Positions 39,160 to 48,131 of a stretch of 64,000 nt of DNA are shown here, one piece after another. A program made the position numbers and the translations under genes. A model generated the notes under the pieces. That model worked only from the letters and a program-made list of their open reading frames with translations, made no database searches and was not told the origin of the DNA. Source of the DNA: Paramesorhizobium endophyticum (GTDB lineage: Bacteria; Pseudomonadota; Alphaproteobacteria; Rhizobiales; Rhizobiaceae); the NCBI RefSeq assembly GCF_014640615.1, contig NZ_BMHH01000001.1, forward strand, positions 427,866-491,865. Reading direction: 5' to 3'. Numbering within the stretch: position 1 is the stretch's first letter; each line of letters opens with the position of its first letter.

Positions 39160-40230
39160 ATGATGAAAGCAGCAGTTCCCGAAACGCTTGCGACCCTCGA
39201 CCAGCGCTCGCGCGACATTTTCCGGCGCATCGTGGAAAGCTATCTGGGCGACGGCGAGCCGGTCGGTTCACGCAATCTCTCCCGTCTTCTGCCGCTGGCG
39301 CTTTCGCCGGCGACGATCCGCAATGTGATGAGCGACCTCGAGCAATTGGGCCTCATCTACGCGCCGCATGTCTCGGCGGGACGCCTGCCGACGCAGCTTG
39401 GCCTGCGCTTTTTCGTCGATGCGTTTCTCGAGATCGGCGACCTGCCGCCCGACGAGCGCAAGTCGATCGAGACGCAGGTGCGCGCGGCGGGCGGCGGCAA
39501 TTCGGTGGAAAACGTGCTGACCGAAGCAAGCCAGATCCTCTCCGGCCTGTCGCGCGGCGCAGGGCTGGTGCTAGCCACCAAGGCGGAAGGCGCGCTCAAG
39601 CATATCGAATTCGTGCGGCTGGAGCCGACGCAGGCGCTTGCAGTGATGGTCACCCAGAGCGGCGACGTGGAAAACCGCATCATCTCGCTGCCCCCCGGCG
39701 TGACAGCCTCGCAGCTGGCCGAAGCATCCAACTTCCTCAACGCGCATATTCAGGGCCGCACGCTATCGGAGGCGCGCAGCGAGTTGGCGCAACTCAAGGA
39801 GGAGACGAAGCAGGAACTCGACACGCTGTCGCAGCATCTGGTCGAGCAGGGCCTCGCGATCTGGAGCGGCGGCGGCAATGACCAGCCGACGCGGCTTATC
39901 GTGCGCGGGCGCGCCAATCTTCTCGAAAACATCAACGCCCAGGAAGATGTCGAGCGGCTGCGGCACCTCTTCGACGATCTTGAAACCAAGGAAGGCATGA
40001 TCCAGTTGCTGGAACTGGCCGAGGCGGGATCGGGCGTGCGCATCTTCATCGGCTCAGAGAACAAGCTCTTCTCGCTGTCCGGCTCCTCGCTCATCGTCGC
40101 GCCCTATCGCGACGCGGAGCAACGGGTGGTTGGCGCGCTCGGAGTCATCGGTCCGACGCGGCTCAACTATGCCCGCATCGTGCCGATGGTGGATTATACG
40201 GCGCAGCTCGTTTCGAGGCTGTTGCGCTAA
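39160..40230 (+). CDS. hrcA: Heat-inducible transcription repressor HrcA
   Basis: Repressor of heat-shock genes that binds CIRCE operators. At 356 residues it is the normal size. The N-terminal winged helix is in [20 protein letters not shown] and [18 protein letters not shown], followed by the GAF-like domain with ISLPPGVT and the C-terminal [19 protein letters not shown]. grpE follows 94 bases later. I saw no obvious CIRCE repeat in the hrcA leader, but groESL is not in the window. Confidence 0.96.
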   Translation: MMKAAVPETLATLDQRSRDIFRRIVESYLGDGEPVGSRNLSRLLPLALSPATIRNVMSDLEQLGLIYAPHVSAGRLPTQLGLRFFVDAFLEIGDLPPDERKSIETQVRAAGGGNSVENVLTEASQILSGLSRGAGLVLATKAEGALKHIEFVRLEPTQALAVMVTQSGDVENRIISLPPGVTASQLAEASNFLNAHIQGRTLSEARSELAQLKEETKQELDTLSQHLVEQGLAIWSGGGNDQPTRLIVRGRANLLENINAQEDVERLRHLFDDLETKEGMIQLLELAEAGSGVRIFIGSENKLFSLSGSSLIVAPYRDAEQRVVGALGVIGPTRLNYARIVPMVDYTAQLVSRLLR

Positions 40231-40324
40231 TTGGCGAGATGATGCATTTCTTCACAACCACTTGATTTCCAAGATATGAAGCTCGATATCCGGGCGACGA
40301 CGATTTTTAGAACGGAAGAAGAGA

Positions 40325-41029
40325 ATGGCTGAAGAGAAGCATAAGGACGAGGCTGCCGATCTGCATCAGCGCGACATCAATAATCCCAGGGATCGCGATG
40401 CGCTGAAGCGCGCGGCAGACGATTTCCTGAAATCCAGGAAGGCCGAGGCGAAAGCCGAAGCAGCGGAAGATGAAGCGGAAACAGAGGCCGACCCGGTTGC
40501 GGAGCTTCAGGCCGAGAACAGCGAATTGAAGGACCAGCTCCTGCGGCTTGCCGCTGACATGGAGAATTTGCGCAAGCGCACCGCCCGAGACGTGCAGGAT
40601 GCGAAGGCTTACGCGGTCACCAATTTCGCGCGCGACATGCTCGCCGTATCGGACAATCTCGCCCGCGCGCTGGAAGCTATTCCGGCGGAAGCGCTGGAGG
40701 CGGGCGATACGGGCCTGAAGGCGCTCGCCGAAGGCGTGGAGATGACGGAACGCGCCATGCTTTCCACGCTGGAGCGCCATGGCGTGAAGAAGATCGAGCC
40801 CGAGGGCCAGAAATTCGATCCGAATTTCCATCAGGCGATGTTCGAAATCCCCAATGCCGATGTGCCGAACAACACGGTGCTGCAGGTGGTGCAGGCGGGT
40901 TACGTCATCGGCGACCGCGTGCTGCGCCCCGCCCTCGTCGGCGTCTCGCGCGGCGGCCCCAAGCAGGCGGCGGCCGACGCTCCGGCGGAGCCGGGTCCGG
41001 TCAATCCGCAGGCTGAAAAGGACGCCTGA
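40325..41029 (+). CDS. grpE: Nucleotide exchange factor GrpE
   Basis: Co-chaperone that releases ADP from DnaK. The 234 residues include a long N-terminal coiled coil (about 30-90, rich in Ala and Glu: [19 protein letters not shown]), then [12 protein letters not shown], and the C-terminal beta domain with [12 protein letters not shown] and [23 protein letters not shown]. The Ala/Pro-rich tail is variable. A large inverted repeat follows the stop and may end the hrcA-grpE transcript. Confidence 0.96.
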   Translation: MAEEKHKDEAADLHQRDINNPRDRDALKRAADDFLKSRKAEAKAEAAEDEAETEADPVAELQAENSELKDQLLRLAADMENLRKRTARDVQDAKAYAVTNFARDMLAVSDNLARALEAIPAEALEAGDTGLKALAEGVEMTERAMLSTLERHGVKKIEPEGQKFDPNFHQAMFEIPNADVPNNTVLQVVQAGYVIGDRVLRPALVGVSRGGPKQAAADAPAEPGPVNPQAEKDA

Positions 41030-41040
41030 CGATAAGCGCG

Positions 41041-41183
41041 CACCCTCCCCCTTGCGGGGAGGGTGGCCCGAAGGGTCGGGTGGGGGTGGTGACGTTTACG
41101 CCACTATCTCCAGCAGAAGCGCAAACGTCACCACCCCCATCCGTCTGCTCCGCAGACACCTTCCCCGCAAGGGGGAAGGAGGG
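41041..41183. repeat. Large inverted intergenic repeat (family C), copy 2
   Basis: The two arms, about 60 bases each, pair around ACGCCACTATCTCC: GGGTGGGGGTGGTGACGTTT faces AAACGTCACCACCCCC, and CCCTCCCCCTTGCGGGGAGG faces CCTTCCCCGCAAGGGGGAAG. It separates the convergent grpE and adenosine kinase genes, where such a structure can act as a two-way terminator. Confidence 0.78.
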
Positions 41184-41195
41184 CGCTTTACCCAG

Positions 41196-42209
41196 CTACC
41201 CCTCCGCCGGCACTCCCTTTATCAACCCCCTCTGCTCCGCAATATCTCGCAAGCTCGATTGGGGGCGGGGGCCCATTTGCTGGATGATGACGCCGGCTGC
41301 CAGCGAGCCCAGATGAGCGCAGTTTTCCAGCAAATAGCCGTTTGTGTAGCCATAGAGAAAGCCGGAGGCGTAGAGATCGCCCGCTCCGGTCGTGTCGACG
41401 AGTTCGCGCAGCTCGATGGCGGGGACGGCCACGGTTTCATCGCCTGATACGATGACAGAACCCTTTTCCGAGCGCGTCACCGCGGCGAGCTTGCAATCCT
41501 GACGGATCGCCTCCAGCCCGGCCTCGAAGGATTCCGTCTGATAGAGCGATTTCAGCTCTGCCTCGTTGGCGAAGACGATATCGACCGTGCCGGAACGCAT
41601 CAGTTCCAGAAACTCGTCGCGATAGCGGTCGACGCAGAACGGGTCGGAAAGGGTCATCGCCACTTCGCGCCCGTGCTCATGGGCGAGCTTGGCGGATAGC
41701 CGGATCGCCTCCTTGGCGCGCGGGGGATCCCAGAGATAGCCTTCGAAATAGGTGACCTTTGCTTCGGCCACCTTGGAGCTTTCGACATCCTCGGGTCCGA
41801 GCTCGACGCAGGCGCCGAGATAGGTGTTCATCGAGCGCTCGCCATCGGCGGTCACGAAAATCATCGACCGGGCGGTGGGAACGCCGCCGTCCAGCGGACG
41901 GGTGTCAAACACCACGCCTTGCGCGCGGATGTCATGGGTGAAGATGCGGCCGAGATAATCCGCCGCGACCTTGCCGAAATAGGCGGCGCGTCCGCCGAGG
42001 CTGGCGACACCGGCGGCGGTGTTGCCGGCACTGCCGCCGGACATTTCCACCGCGGGGCCCATCCGCTCATAGAGCAGTTCGGCGCGTGGTGCGTCTATGA
42101 GGTTCATCGCGCCCTTGATGATGGCGTTCTTCACCAGGAAGACATCATCGGTGCGCGCGAGAATATCGACAATCGCATTGCCGATGCACAAAACATCGAA
42201 TTTGGACAT
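41196..42209 (-). CDS. PfkB-family adenosine kinase
   Basis: A 337-residue sugar/nucleoside kinase of the PfkB family. The N-terminal DVLCIGNAIVDILARTDD, GGSAGNTAAGVASLGG and the C-terminal anion-hole motif DTTGAGDLYASGFLYG are present. This sub-group phosphorylates adenosine to AMP, though sugar kinases of similar sequence exist. The ATG at 42209 matches the family start; the frame is open further upstream without similarity. It fits with the nearby ribokinase and nucleoside hydrolase genes. Confidence 0.88.
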   Translation of the reverse strand: MSKFDVLCIGNAIVDILARTDDVFLVKNAIIKGAMNLIDAPRAELLYERMGPAVEMSGGSAGNTAAGVASLGGRAAYFGKVAADYLGRIFTHDIRAQGVVFDTRPLDGGVPTARSMIFVTADGERSMNTYLGACVELGPEDVESSKVAEAKVTYFEGYLWDPPRAKEAIRLSAKLAHEHGREVAMTLSDPFCVDRYRDEFLELMRSGTVDIVFANEAELKSLYQTESFEAGLEAIRQDCKLAAVTRSEKGSVIVSGDETVAVPAIELRELVDTTGAGDLYASGFLYGYTNGYLLENCAHLGSLAAGVIIQQMGPRPQSSLRDIAEQRGLIKGVPAEG

Positions 42210-42368
42210 GGGAAATCGAGCGGCCCCAGCAGTTGACGATAGCGGCAATATCCCCGCAAGGATTCGATGTACCGTTTTGCGGCGCTCTTGGCTAGCCTTG
42301 CCCTTTTCCAAGACTTCCATCCACCCTATGTGTTGGACCGCGCATCCAGCATTTGACCAAGGGATATA

Positions 42369-43100
42369 ATGATGATTTTCGATGCGGCCAGCGCCGCGCT
42401 ACGGCATCTGCCTACGCCGGCATTCCGTTCGCTCCTGTGGAAATCGCTGGGGGCGACGTTCGTCATTCTCATGCTGCTGTGGATCGCGCTGCGCCAGATC
42501 TTCGTCCATCTGGCGTGGCCCTATCTCGGCCAGATGCTGCCCGGATTGCCCGAGTGGGCGGGATGGCTCGGCACGGTCGGAGCGATCTTTGCCAGCCTTG
42601 GCCTCGCGCTCGGGCTGGCGCTGCTGATCGCGCCCATCACCGCCTTGATTGCCGGGCTGTTCCTCGACGACGCGGCCGAGATCATCGAGCGGACGGATTA
42701 CCCCGCCGATGCGCCCGGACAGGCGCTTCCCTTGATGCAGTCGCTGGTGCTTTCGCTGAAATTCCTCGGCGTTGTCATCGTCGGCAACATTTTCGCGCTG
42801 TTCCTGCTGCTGGTGCCGGGCGTCAATCTCATCGCCTTCTTCATCGTCAACGGCTATCTTCTGGGGCGGGAATATTTCGAGTTCGCGGCAATGCGGTTTC
42901 GCACGCCCGACGAGGCGAAGGCGCTGCGCAGCAAATATGCCGTCACGGTGTTTCTGGCCGGGCTTATCATCGCCGCCTTCCTCGCCATCCCCATCGTCAA
43001 CCTTCTGACGCCGCTCTTCGCCGCCGCAATGATGGTGCATCTCTACAAGGCGGTATCGCGACGCGAGCAGGCTCCGGCAGCTTCCATGATCAGGGGATAA
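42369..43100 (+). CDS. EI24/CysZ-like membrane protein
   Basis: A 243-residue inner-membrane protein of the EI24/CysZ superfamily, with about four to five transmembrane segments (SLGATFVILMLLWIALR, GTVGAIFASLGLALGLALLI, FLGVVIVGNIFALFLLLVPG, VFLAGLIIAAFLAIP). The family motif GREYFEFAAMR is clear. CysZ in E. coli is a sulfate channel; whether this protein transports sulfate is not shown. Its stop overlaps the nth stop by 11 bases in convergent orientation. Confidence 0.85.
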   Translation: MMIFDAASAALRHLPTPAFRSLLWKSLGATFVILMLLWIALRQIFVHLAWPYLGQMLPGLPEWAGWLGTVGAIFASLGLALGLALLIAPITALIAGLFLDDAAEIIERTDYPADAPGQALPLMQSLVLSLKFLGVVIVGNIFALFLLLVPGVNLIAFFIVNGYLLGREYFEFAAMRFRTPDEAKALRSKYAVTVFLAGLIIAAFLAIPIVNLLTPLFAAAMMVHLYKAVSRREQAPAASMIRG

Positions 43101-43827
43101 TAGGAATCAGCGGCGCGGGGATGTCGGTGGTTTTCACCGCCGCCTTGCAGAGGTCGGCGATGATGCATTCTTCGCATTCGGGCTTGCGCGCCTTGCAGAC
43201 ATAGCGGCCATGCAGGATCAGCCAATGGTGGGCGTGGAGGAGATATTCCTTGGGCACCACCCGCATGAGCTTGTCCTCGACCGCTTCAGGGGTTTTCCCA
43301 GGTGCAAGTCCGATGCGGTTGCCGATGCGGAAGATGTGGGTGTCTACTGCCATGGCGGCCCGGTTGAAGGCAACGTTGAGGACCACATTGGCGGTCTTGC
43401 GGCCAACGCCGGGAAGCTTGACGAGGTCGTCGCGATTGTCCGGCACCTCGCCGCCATGGTCGCGGATCAGCGCTTCCGAGAGGGCGACGACATTCTTTGC
43501 CTTGTTGCGCCACAGGCCGATGGTCTTGATATATTCGCCGACCTTCGCCTCGCCGAGCGCCAGCATCTTCTGCGGCGTGTCGGCAATGGCGAAGAGCGGG
43601 CGCGTCGCCTTGTTGACGCCGACATCCGTCGCCTGCGCCGAGAGCACCACGGCGACAAGAAGCGTAAAGGAGTTTACATATTCCAGTTCCCCTTTCGGCT
43701 CGGGGCGCTGGACCGAAAAGCGGCGGAAAATCTCATGGATTTCCGCCTTCGTATAGAGCGTTCCCGCCACGCGGGCCGGACGCCTTGCGACGGCCTTTTC
43801 CGCCGATTTGATTTTGGTGTTTTCCAT
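43090..43827 (-). CDS. nth: Endonuclease III
   Basis: A DNA glycosylase/AP lyase for oxidised pyrimidines. The 245 residues have the helix-hairpin-helix LVKLPGVGRKTANVVL with the catalytic lysine and the catalytic aspartate in AVDTHIFRIGNRIGL. The [4Fe-4S] cysteines are in CKARKPECEECIIADLC. The ATG at 43827 has GAGGGG upstream. It has a longer N-terminus than E. coli Nth (211). Confidence 0.96.
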   Translation of the reverse strand: MENTKIKSAEKAVARRPARVAGTLYTKAEIHEIFRRFSVQRPEPKGELEYVNSFTLLVAVVLSAQATDVGVNKATRPLFAIADTPQKMLALGEAKVGEYIKTIGLWRNKAKNVVALSEALIRDHGGEVPDNRDDLVKLPGVGRKTANVVLNVAFNRAAMAVDTHIFRIGNRIGLAPGKTPEAVEDKLMRVVPKEYLLHAHHWLILHGRYVCKARKPECEECIIADLCKAAVKTTDIPAPLIPIIP

Positions 43828-43877
43828 ATCCCCTCTATACTCGTCCACCTCCCTGCGCGGCAAGGAAGCAGAATGAA

Positions 43878-44378
43878 ATGAGCCATCCGGATGGCGCAAA
43901 CACACACGCAAATGACGCGCCTTTCTTCCAGGCGCTGCTGGTGCCGCACCGCTCGCTTGGGCGCACCGGCTTTCTGGTTCTGATGACGGCGCTCCTTGCC
44001 GGGTGGATATTCACCGGCATCCTGTTTCTCTCCATCGGCGCGTGGCCGGTGTTCGGCTTTTTCGGCCTCGATGTGCTGCTCGTCTATCTCGCCTTCCGCT
44101 TCAATTACCGGGCGGGCCGGGCGCGGGAGGAGATATCGGTTTCGCGCACCGCGCTCGACATCCGGCAGGTGGCGCCATCGGGGCGGACGCGTGAGCATCG
44201 CTTCAACCCGTTCTGGGCGCGCTTCCGCGTCTCGCGGCACGAGGAAATCGGCATCACCGCCATGAATGTGGAAGGCGAAGGGCGGCGAATCGCCATCGGC
44301 TCCTTCCTCAATCCCGACGATCGCGAAAGCTTCGCCTCCGCCTTCGCGCGGGCGCTTGCGACCGCGAAGGGGCGCTGA
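43878..44378 (+). CDS. DUF2244 membrane protein
   Basis: A 166-residue protein of the DUF2244 family with two transmembrane segments (about 34-55 and 60-78, GFLVLMTALLAGWIFTGILF, IGAWPVFGFFGLDVLLVYL). A cytoplasmic-type beta domain follows (ISVSRTALDIRQVAP, HRFNPFWARFRVSR). It is divergent from nth. Members are common in alphaproteobacteria, and none has an established function. AAGGA lies ten bases before the ATG. Confidence 0.85.
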   Translation: MSHPDGANTHANDAPFFQALLVPHRSLGRTGFLVLMTALLAGWIFTGILFLSIGAWPVFGFFGLDVLLVYLAFRFNYRAGRAREEISVSRTALDIRQVAPSGRTREHRFNPFWARFRVSRHEEIGITAMNVEGEGRRIAIGSFLNPDDRESFASAFARALATAKGR

Positions 44379-44442
44379 TCCTCTGGCCATTTCCCGCCGA
44401 TAGCCTGTATATGGCTTCCATCATCACGCAGCAGGGGTTCCC

Positions 44443-45327
44443 ATGATCACCGTTATCGGCTCCATCAATCTCGATCTTATCGCCCGGACCGCGCAATTGC
44501 CTAAGCCCGGCGAGACGGTGTCCGGCTCTGCTTTCCAGACCGCGCCGGGCGGCAAAGGAGCGAATCAGGCGCTGGCCGCAGCACGGGCGGGCGGCACGGT
44601 GCACATGATCGGTGCAGTGGGCAATGATGCCTTCGCGGCGGAAGCGCTGGCGCTTCTTGAGAAAGGCGGCGTCGATCTTTCCCGCGTGCGCAAGACCGAG
44701 AGTGCAACGGGCGTAGCGCTCATCACCGTCGAGGCGTCGGGCGAGAACGTGATCGTCGTGGTGCCGGGGGCGAACGGTACAATTTCGCAAGGCGATGTCG
44801 ATGGCGCGGGCCTTTCCGGCGGGCATCTGCTGCTCCAGCATGAAATCCCCCTCCCCCTCGTCAAGGCTGCGCTGGAAGCGGCGCGGGCGAGCGGTACGGT
44901 CTCCATCCTCAACACCGCGCCCTGGCAGAACGAAGCGGCGGACCTGCTGCCGCTTGCCGATATCGTCATTGCCAATGAAACGGAATTCGACCTCGCCGCG
45001 GATCGACTGAAGCTCGAGGGTACGGACCGCGAGGCCCGGATGGCGGGTTTCACGGGCAGGACGGGGCGCACGGTGATCGTGACGTTGGGCGCGGACGGGC
45101 TACGCGTCACGACGCCAGACCGGCAATTCGCCGTCCCTGCCTATCCGGTCGCGCCGGTCGATACGGTTGGCGCGGGCGACACCTTCTGCGGCTATCTCGC
45201 CGCCGGTCTGGACACGGGCCTGGAACTGGAAGCCGCCTGCCGCCGCGCGGCGATTGCGGCTTCGATTGCGTGTCTCAAGCCCGGAGCGCAGCCGGCTATT
45301 CCGTTGGCGGGGGAGTTGCCGGGGTAA
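44443..45327 (+). CDS. rbsK: Ribokinase
   Basis: Phosphorylates ribose to ribose 5-phosphate. The 294-residue PfkB-family protein starts MITVIGSINLDL and has GGKGANQALAAARAGG (about 38-53), NTAPW and the anion-hole motif DTVGAGDTFCGYLAAGL with the catalytic aspartate. It lies tail to tail with a nucleoside hydrolase, and the two together would salvage ribose from nucleosides. Confidence 0.93.
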   Translation: MITVIGSINLDLIARTAQLPKPGETVSGSAFQTAPGGKGANQALAAARAGGTVHMIGAVGNDAFAAEALALLEKGGVDLSRVRKTESATGVALITVEASGENVIVVVPGANGTISQGDVDGAGLSGGHLLLQHEIPLPLVKAALEAARASGTVSILNTAPWQNEAADLLPLADIVIANETEFDLAADRLKLEGTDREARMAGFTGRTGRTVIVTLGADGLRVTTPDRQFAVPAYPVAPVDTVGAGDTFCGYLAAGLDTGLELEAACRRAAIAASIACLKPGAQPAIPLAGELPG

Positions 45328-45346
45328 GCGCCAAGCCCAAGCGCCC

Positions 45347-46282
45347 CTACAGCTGCTCAATCCGCTCCGTCAGCAGCGCGAAGAACCCGTCGTGGTCCAC
45401 ATCGCGCATGACGAGCGCGTTATTAGCGCGGCCCGTCACGCCCCACCAATCGACCACAGTCATGCCCAAGGTCAGCTCCGACTGCGTCTCGATTTCGACA
45501 TTGCAGGTGCGGCCGGAATAGAGCTCCGGTTTCAGGAGATAGGCAATGACGTTGGGGTCATGGAGCGGGCCGCCGTCGCTGCCGTACTTCGCTTCGTCGA
45601 AGCGCTCGAAGAATTCGAGCAGCGCCACGCAGGCGTCGCCCGCGCGGGTGCCCATGGCGCGGAAGCGGTCGATGCGCCTGGCGGTGGTCAGCGCCTTGTG
45701 GGTGACGTCGAGCGGCATGACGACCAGCGGGACGCCGGAGGCAAATACGATCTTCGCCGCTTCCGGGTCGACATAGATGTTGAATTCGGCGGTGGGCGTG
45801 ATGTTGCCGCCCTCGAAGAAGCCGCCGCCCATCAGCACGATCTCGCGGATGCGCGGCGCGATCTCCGGCGCGCGGATCAGCGCCTGCGCGATATTGGTGA
45901 GCGGGCCGATGGGGCAGAGCGTGAGGCTGCCCGGCTCCTCGCGCATAATCGTCTCGATGAGGAAATCGACGGCGTGCTGCGGCTGGAGCGGCATTTGCGG
46001 CTCGGGCAGGTCGGGCCCGTCGAGGCCAGTGCGGCCATGCACGTGCTCCGCGGTCACCAGCCGGCGCATCAGCGGTTGCGCAGCGCCTGCATAGATTTTC
46101 ACATCCGTCCGGCCCGCCAGCTCGCAGATCTTGCGCGCGTTCTTCTCGGTCAGAGCCAGCGGCACGTTGCCTGCCACCACGGTGATGCCGAGGACATCGA
46201 GTTCCGGGCTTGCCAGCGCCAGCAGGATTGCCAGCGCGTCGTCCTGGCCGGGGTCAGTGTCGATGATGATCTTGCGCGCCAT
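45347..46282 (-). CDS. Inosine/uridine-preferring nucleoside hydrolase
   Basis: A 311-residue hydrolase that splits ribonucleosides into base and ribose. The calcium-binding N-terminus is IIIDTDPGQDDALAILLAL. LTLCPIGPLTNIAQAL and EFNIYVDPEAAKIVF are family motifs, and the C-terminal DPNVIAYLL provides the last aspartate. The ATG at 46282 matches the family start; an ATG four codons earlier is closer to an AAGGA site and cannot be excluded. The product ribose would be used by the adjacent ribokinase. Confidence 0.92.
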   Translation of the reverse strand: MARKIIIDTDPGQDDALAILLALASPELDVLGITVVAGNVPLALTEKNARKICELAGRTDVKIYAGAAQPLMRRLVTAEHVHGRTGLDGPDLPEPQMPLQPQHAVDFLIETIMREEPGSLTLCPIGPLTNIAQALIRAPEIAPRIREIVLMGGGFFEGGNITPTAEFNIYVDPEAAKIVFASGVPLVVMPLDVTHKALTTARRIDRFRAMGTRAGDACVALLEFFERFDEAKYGSDGGPLHDPNVIAYLLKPELYSGRTCNVEIETQSELTLGMTVVDWWGVTGRANNALVMRDVDHDGFFALLTERIEQL

Positions 46283-46485
46283 TTGCGTAACCATTCCTTA
46301 TCGTAGACGAGGGAAAACGGCCCGGATGGAGAACCCAGCGGGCAGGAATCCGATTCTGCTCTTGAACAGACCGATTTCACGGACCATATCTCAAGGCAAG
46401 GGAGAAATGCCGAAATGGGTTCTTCCAAATTGCCCACGCAAAGCCTGACGGAAAACCGCTTTATCTTCCCCGGGCTTGCTGGGTA

Positions 46486-46506
46486 CGGTCGCTTTGACGA
46501 GGACTG
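46486..46506 (+). promoter_or_regulatory. ROSE-like RNA thermometer hairpin at the hsp20 start
   Basis: The hairpin closes on the ribosome binding site: UCGCU (46489-46493) pairs with AGGA (46500-46503), giving U-A, C-G, a G opposite G, one unpaired C and U-A, below which G-C, G-U and C-G pairs extend the stem. UYGCU facing the Shine-Dalgarno is the defining ROSE feature in rhizobial small heat-shock genes. It should melt on heating and allow translation. Only the last hairpin is drawn; the upstream leader is assumed to fold further. Confidence 0.7.
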
Positions 46507-46509
46507 AAA

Positions 46510-46932
46510 ATGACACGCATGACGCCGTTTTCGAGCCCGCTTTTGCTCGGGTTCGATACGATGGAAAAAACCCTGGAGCGAATCGCAAAATCCGGCGACG
46601 GATATCCGCCCTATAATATCGAACGCCTGCGCACCAATTCCGGCCATGAACGGCTGAGGATCACCCTTGCGGTAGCGGGCTTTTCCGACAATGACCTGGA
46701 AGTCACCACTGAGGACAACCAGCTCGTCATTCGCGGACGGCAGACCGAGGAAGAGGAACGCGAGTTCCTGCACCGCGGCATCGCGGCCCGCCAATTCCAG
46801 CGCGTCTTCGTGCTGGCGGACGGAATGCGGGTGATCTCGGCGCAACTCAAGAACGGATTGCTCTCAATCGATCTTGATCGTCCGGAACCGGAACGCCTCG
46901 TCAAGCGTATCGATATCAGCGTGAAGGATTGA
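46510..46932 (+). CDS. Small heat-shock protein, Hsp20/IbpA type
   Basis: A 140-residue alpha-crystallin-type chaperone that binds unfolding proteins. The alpha-crystallin domain spans about 32-125: YNIERL at the start, ITLAVAGFSDNDLEVTTEDN, LVIRGRQ and the late KNGLLSIDLDRP. The N-terminus (RMTPFSSPLLLGFDTMEKTL) is typical of the class A rhizobial type. A ROSE-like thermometer covers its ribosome binding site. Downstream are three tandem repeat copies and then a DUF1150 gene. Confidence 0.95.
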   Translation: MTRMTPFSSPLLLGFDTMEKTLERIAKSGDGYPPYNIERLRTNSGHERLRITLAVAGFSDNDLEVTTEDNQLVIRGRQTEEEEREFLHRGIAARQFQRVFVLADGMRVISAQLKNGLLSIDLDRPEPERLVKRIDISVKD

Positions 46933-46958
46933 GAAGGCTACTCGATCTTAATTTGGCC

Positions 46959-47109
46959 GCATGGTCCCATCCAAATAGCCCGTTACTTCGGGATCGTGCA
47001 TCGCTTCAGTCGCATGGTCTAATCCAAAAAGCCTTCCACTTTTTGGGATCATGCATTGCTTCAGTCGCATGACCTTATCCAAAAAGTCTGCAACTTTTTG
47101 GGATCATGC
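46959..47109. repeat. Three tandem palindromic repeats (family A)
   Basis: Copies at 46959-46999, 47012-47054 and 47067-47109, with starts 53 and 55 bases apart. Each is GCATG..., a central GAAAA/CCAAAAAG hairpin and GGGATC(A/G)TGC; the linkers GCTTCAGTC are also repeated. The first copy is the most diverged. They fill the spacer between hsp20 and the DUF1150 gene. Confidence 0.88.
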
Positions 47110-47158
47110 TCAGCTCTCAAGGCAAGGTCGGCCACGGCTTGTCAGGATGGAGGCTTAA

Positions 47159-47410
47159 ATGACCACTCAAAAGCAAATTTTCACGGAAGCAGAATTCGCA
47201 CATCTGGGTGCGGGCGAAGTCGCCTATATGCGCAAGATGCGCACCGACGATCTGGCGCGCAGCTTTCCCGCACTGCCGCCCATGGCCCCGGGACTGGAGC
47301 TCTGGGCCCTCTTCGGCGCCGACGGCGCGCCCATCGTGCTCTCCGACGCCCGCGCCAATATTCTTGCCGGCGCGCAAGAGCATGAATTGCGCACGGTGAT
47401 GCTGCAGTAA
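47159..47410 (+). CDS. DUF1150 protein
   Basis: An 83-residue protein of the DUF1150 family: FAHLGAGEVAYMRKMRTDDL, then GLELWALFGADGAPIVLSDAR and a short tail. GGAGG lies six bases before the ATG at 47159. In Hyphomicrobiales it typically follows hsp20, as here, which suggests a stress-related role; the function is unknown. Confidence 0.88.
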   Translation: MTTQKQIFTEAEFAHLGAGEVAYMRKMRTDDLARSFPALPPMAPGLELWALFGADGAPIVLSDARANILAGAQEHELRTVMLQ

Positions 47411-47461
47411 TCCTATGTCCCGTCGTCCTCGGGCTTATCCCGAGGATGAGGCGGTGGAGCT

Positions 47462-47926
47462 TCAAGCCGCGTGCGACGTCGGCTGTGTGGTCAGGAAAGC
47501 ATAGAGCGCCTGCGCGTCATGAGTGCCGCGCAGCTTCATCACCACATCGGGATCCCGCAGCAGGCGGGCGATACGGGACAGCGCCTTCAGATGATCCGCA
47601 CCCGCATTTTCAGGCGCGAGCAGCAGGAAAACAATATCGACGGGCTGGTCGTCCAGCGCCTCGAAATCCACGGGATTGTCGAGACGGGCGAAGATGCCGG
47701 TGATGCGCTTGACGCTGGGCAGCTTGCCATGGGGAATGGCGATACCATTGCCCACGCCCGTGGAGCCGAGCCGCTCCCGCTGCAGCACGGTATCGAATAC
47801 CTCGCGTTCGGGGAGACCGGTCAGTTCCGCGGCCTTCTCGGCCATGATCTGAAGCAATTGTTTTTTGGAGCCCGCTTTCAGCGCCGGCAGGATAGCCGCC
47901 GGCTGAATCAGATCGCTAAGATCCAT
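47462..47926 (-). CDS. ptsN: PTS IIA-like nitrogen-regulatory protein PtsN
   Basis: A 154-residue EIIA-Ntr protein of the nitrogen phosphotransferase system. The phosphorylated histidine is in GIAIPHGKLPSVKRI, preceded by RERLGSTGVGNG. ATG at 47926 follows GGAG by four bases; an earlier ATG (47935) is too near its AAGGA. In this phylum it regulates potassium and metabolic responses and lies near rpoN and hpf, as here. Confidence 0.94.
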   Translation of the reverse strand: MDLSDLIQPAAILPALKAGSKKQLLQIMAEKAAELTGLPEREVFDTVLQRERLGSTGVGNGIAIPHGKLPSVKRITGIFARLDNPVDFEALDDQPVDIVFLLLAPENAGADHLKALSRIARLLRDPDVVMKLRGTHDAQALYAFLTTQPTSHAA

Positions 47927-48076
47927 TCTCTCCATTCCTTCTACTGCGGGGCCTCACGACCCCGGCTCTATATAAGCCTCCGCGCACCCCGAACAATGCG
48001 GAAACCCCTCAGGATCCGGAGCTGGAAACGCCGCGCCGGATCCCACCAATTGCGCCGGAATGATTTGTTTCCAGGC

Positions 48077-48131
48077 GCATAATCTCCTTCGAAAAGCCCG
48101 CGGCTTTCCCGCTGCGACCTTCAACTCATGC
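48077..48131. repeat. Degenerate palindromic repeat (family A) upstream of ptsN
   Basis: GCATAATCTCCTTC, GAAAAGCCCGCGGCTTTCC and the outer arm GCATG reversed to CATGC are recognisable, but an insertion has split the right arm. It lies between hpf and ptsN. Confidence 0.6.

Noticed and set aside
43090..43100. Frameshift at the overlapping ends of the EI24/CysZ-like gene and nth
   Set aside because: They are convergent and both proteins end at the expected place; the overlap of 11 bases is ordinary.
46959..47109. Possible CRISPR array
   Set aside because: The units are palindromic and near-identical along almost all of the period, with only short shared linkers and no unique spacers; no cas genes are near.
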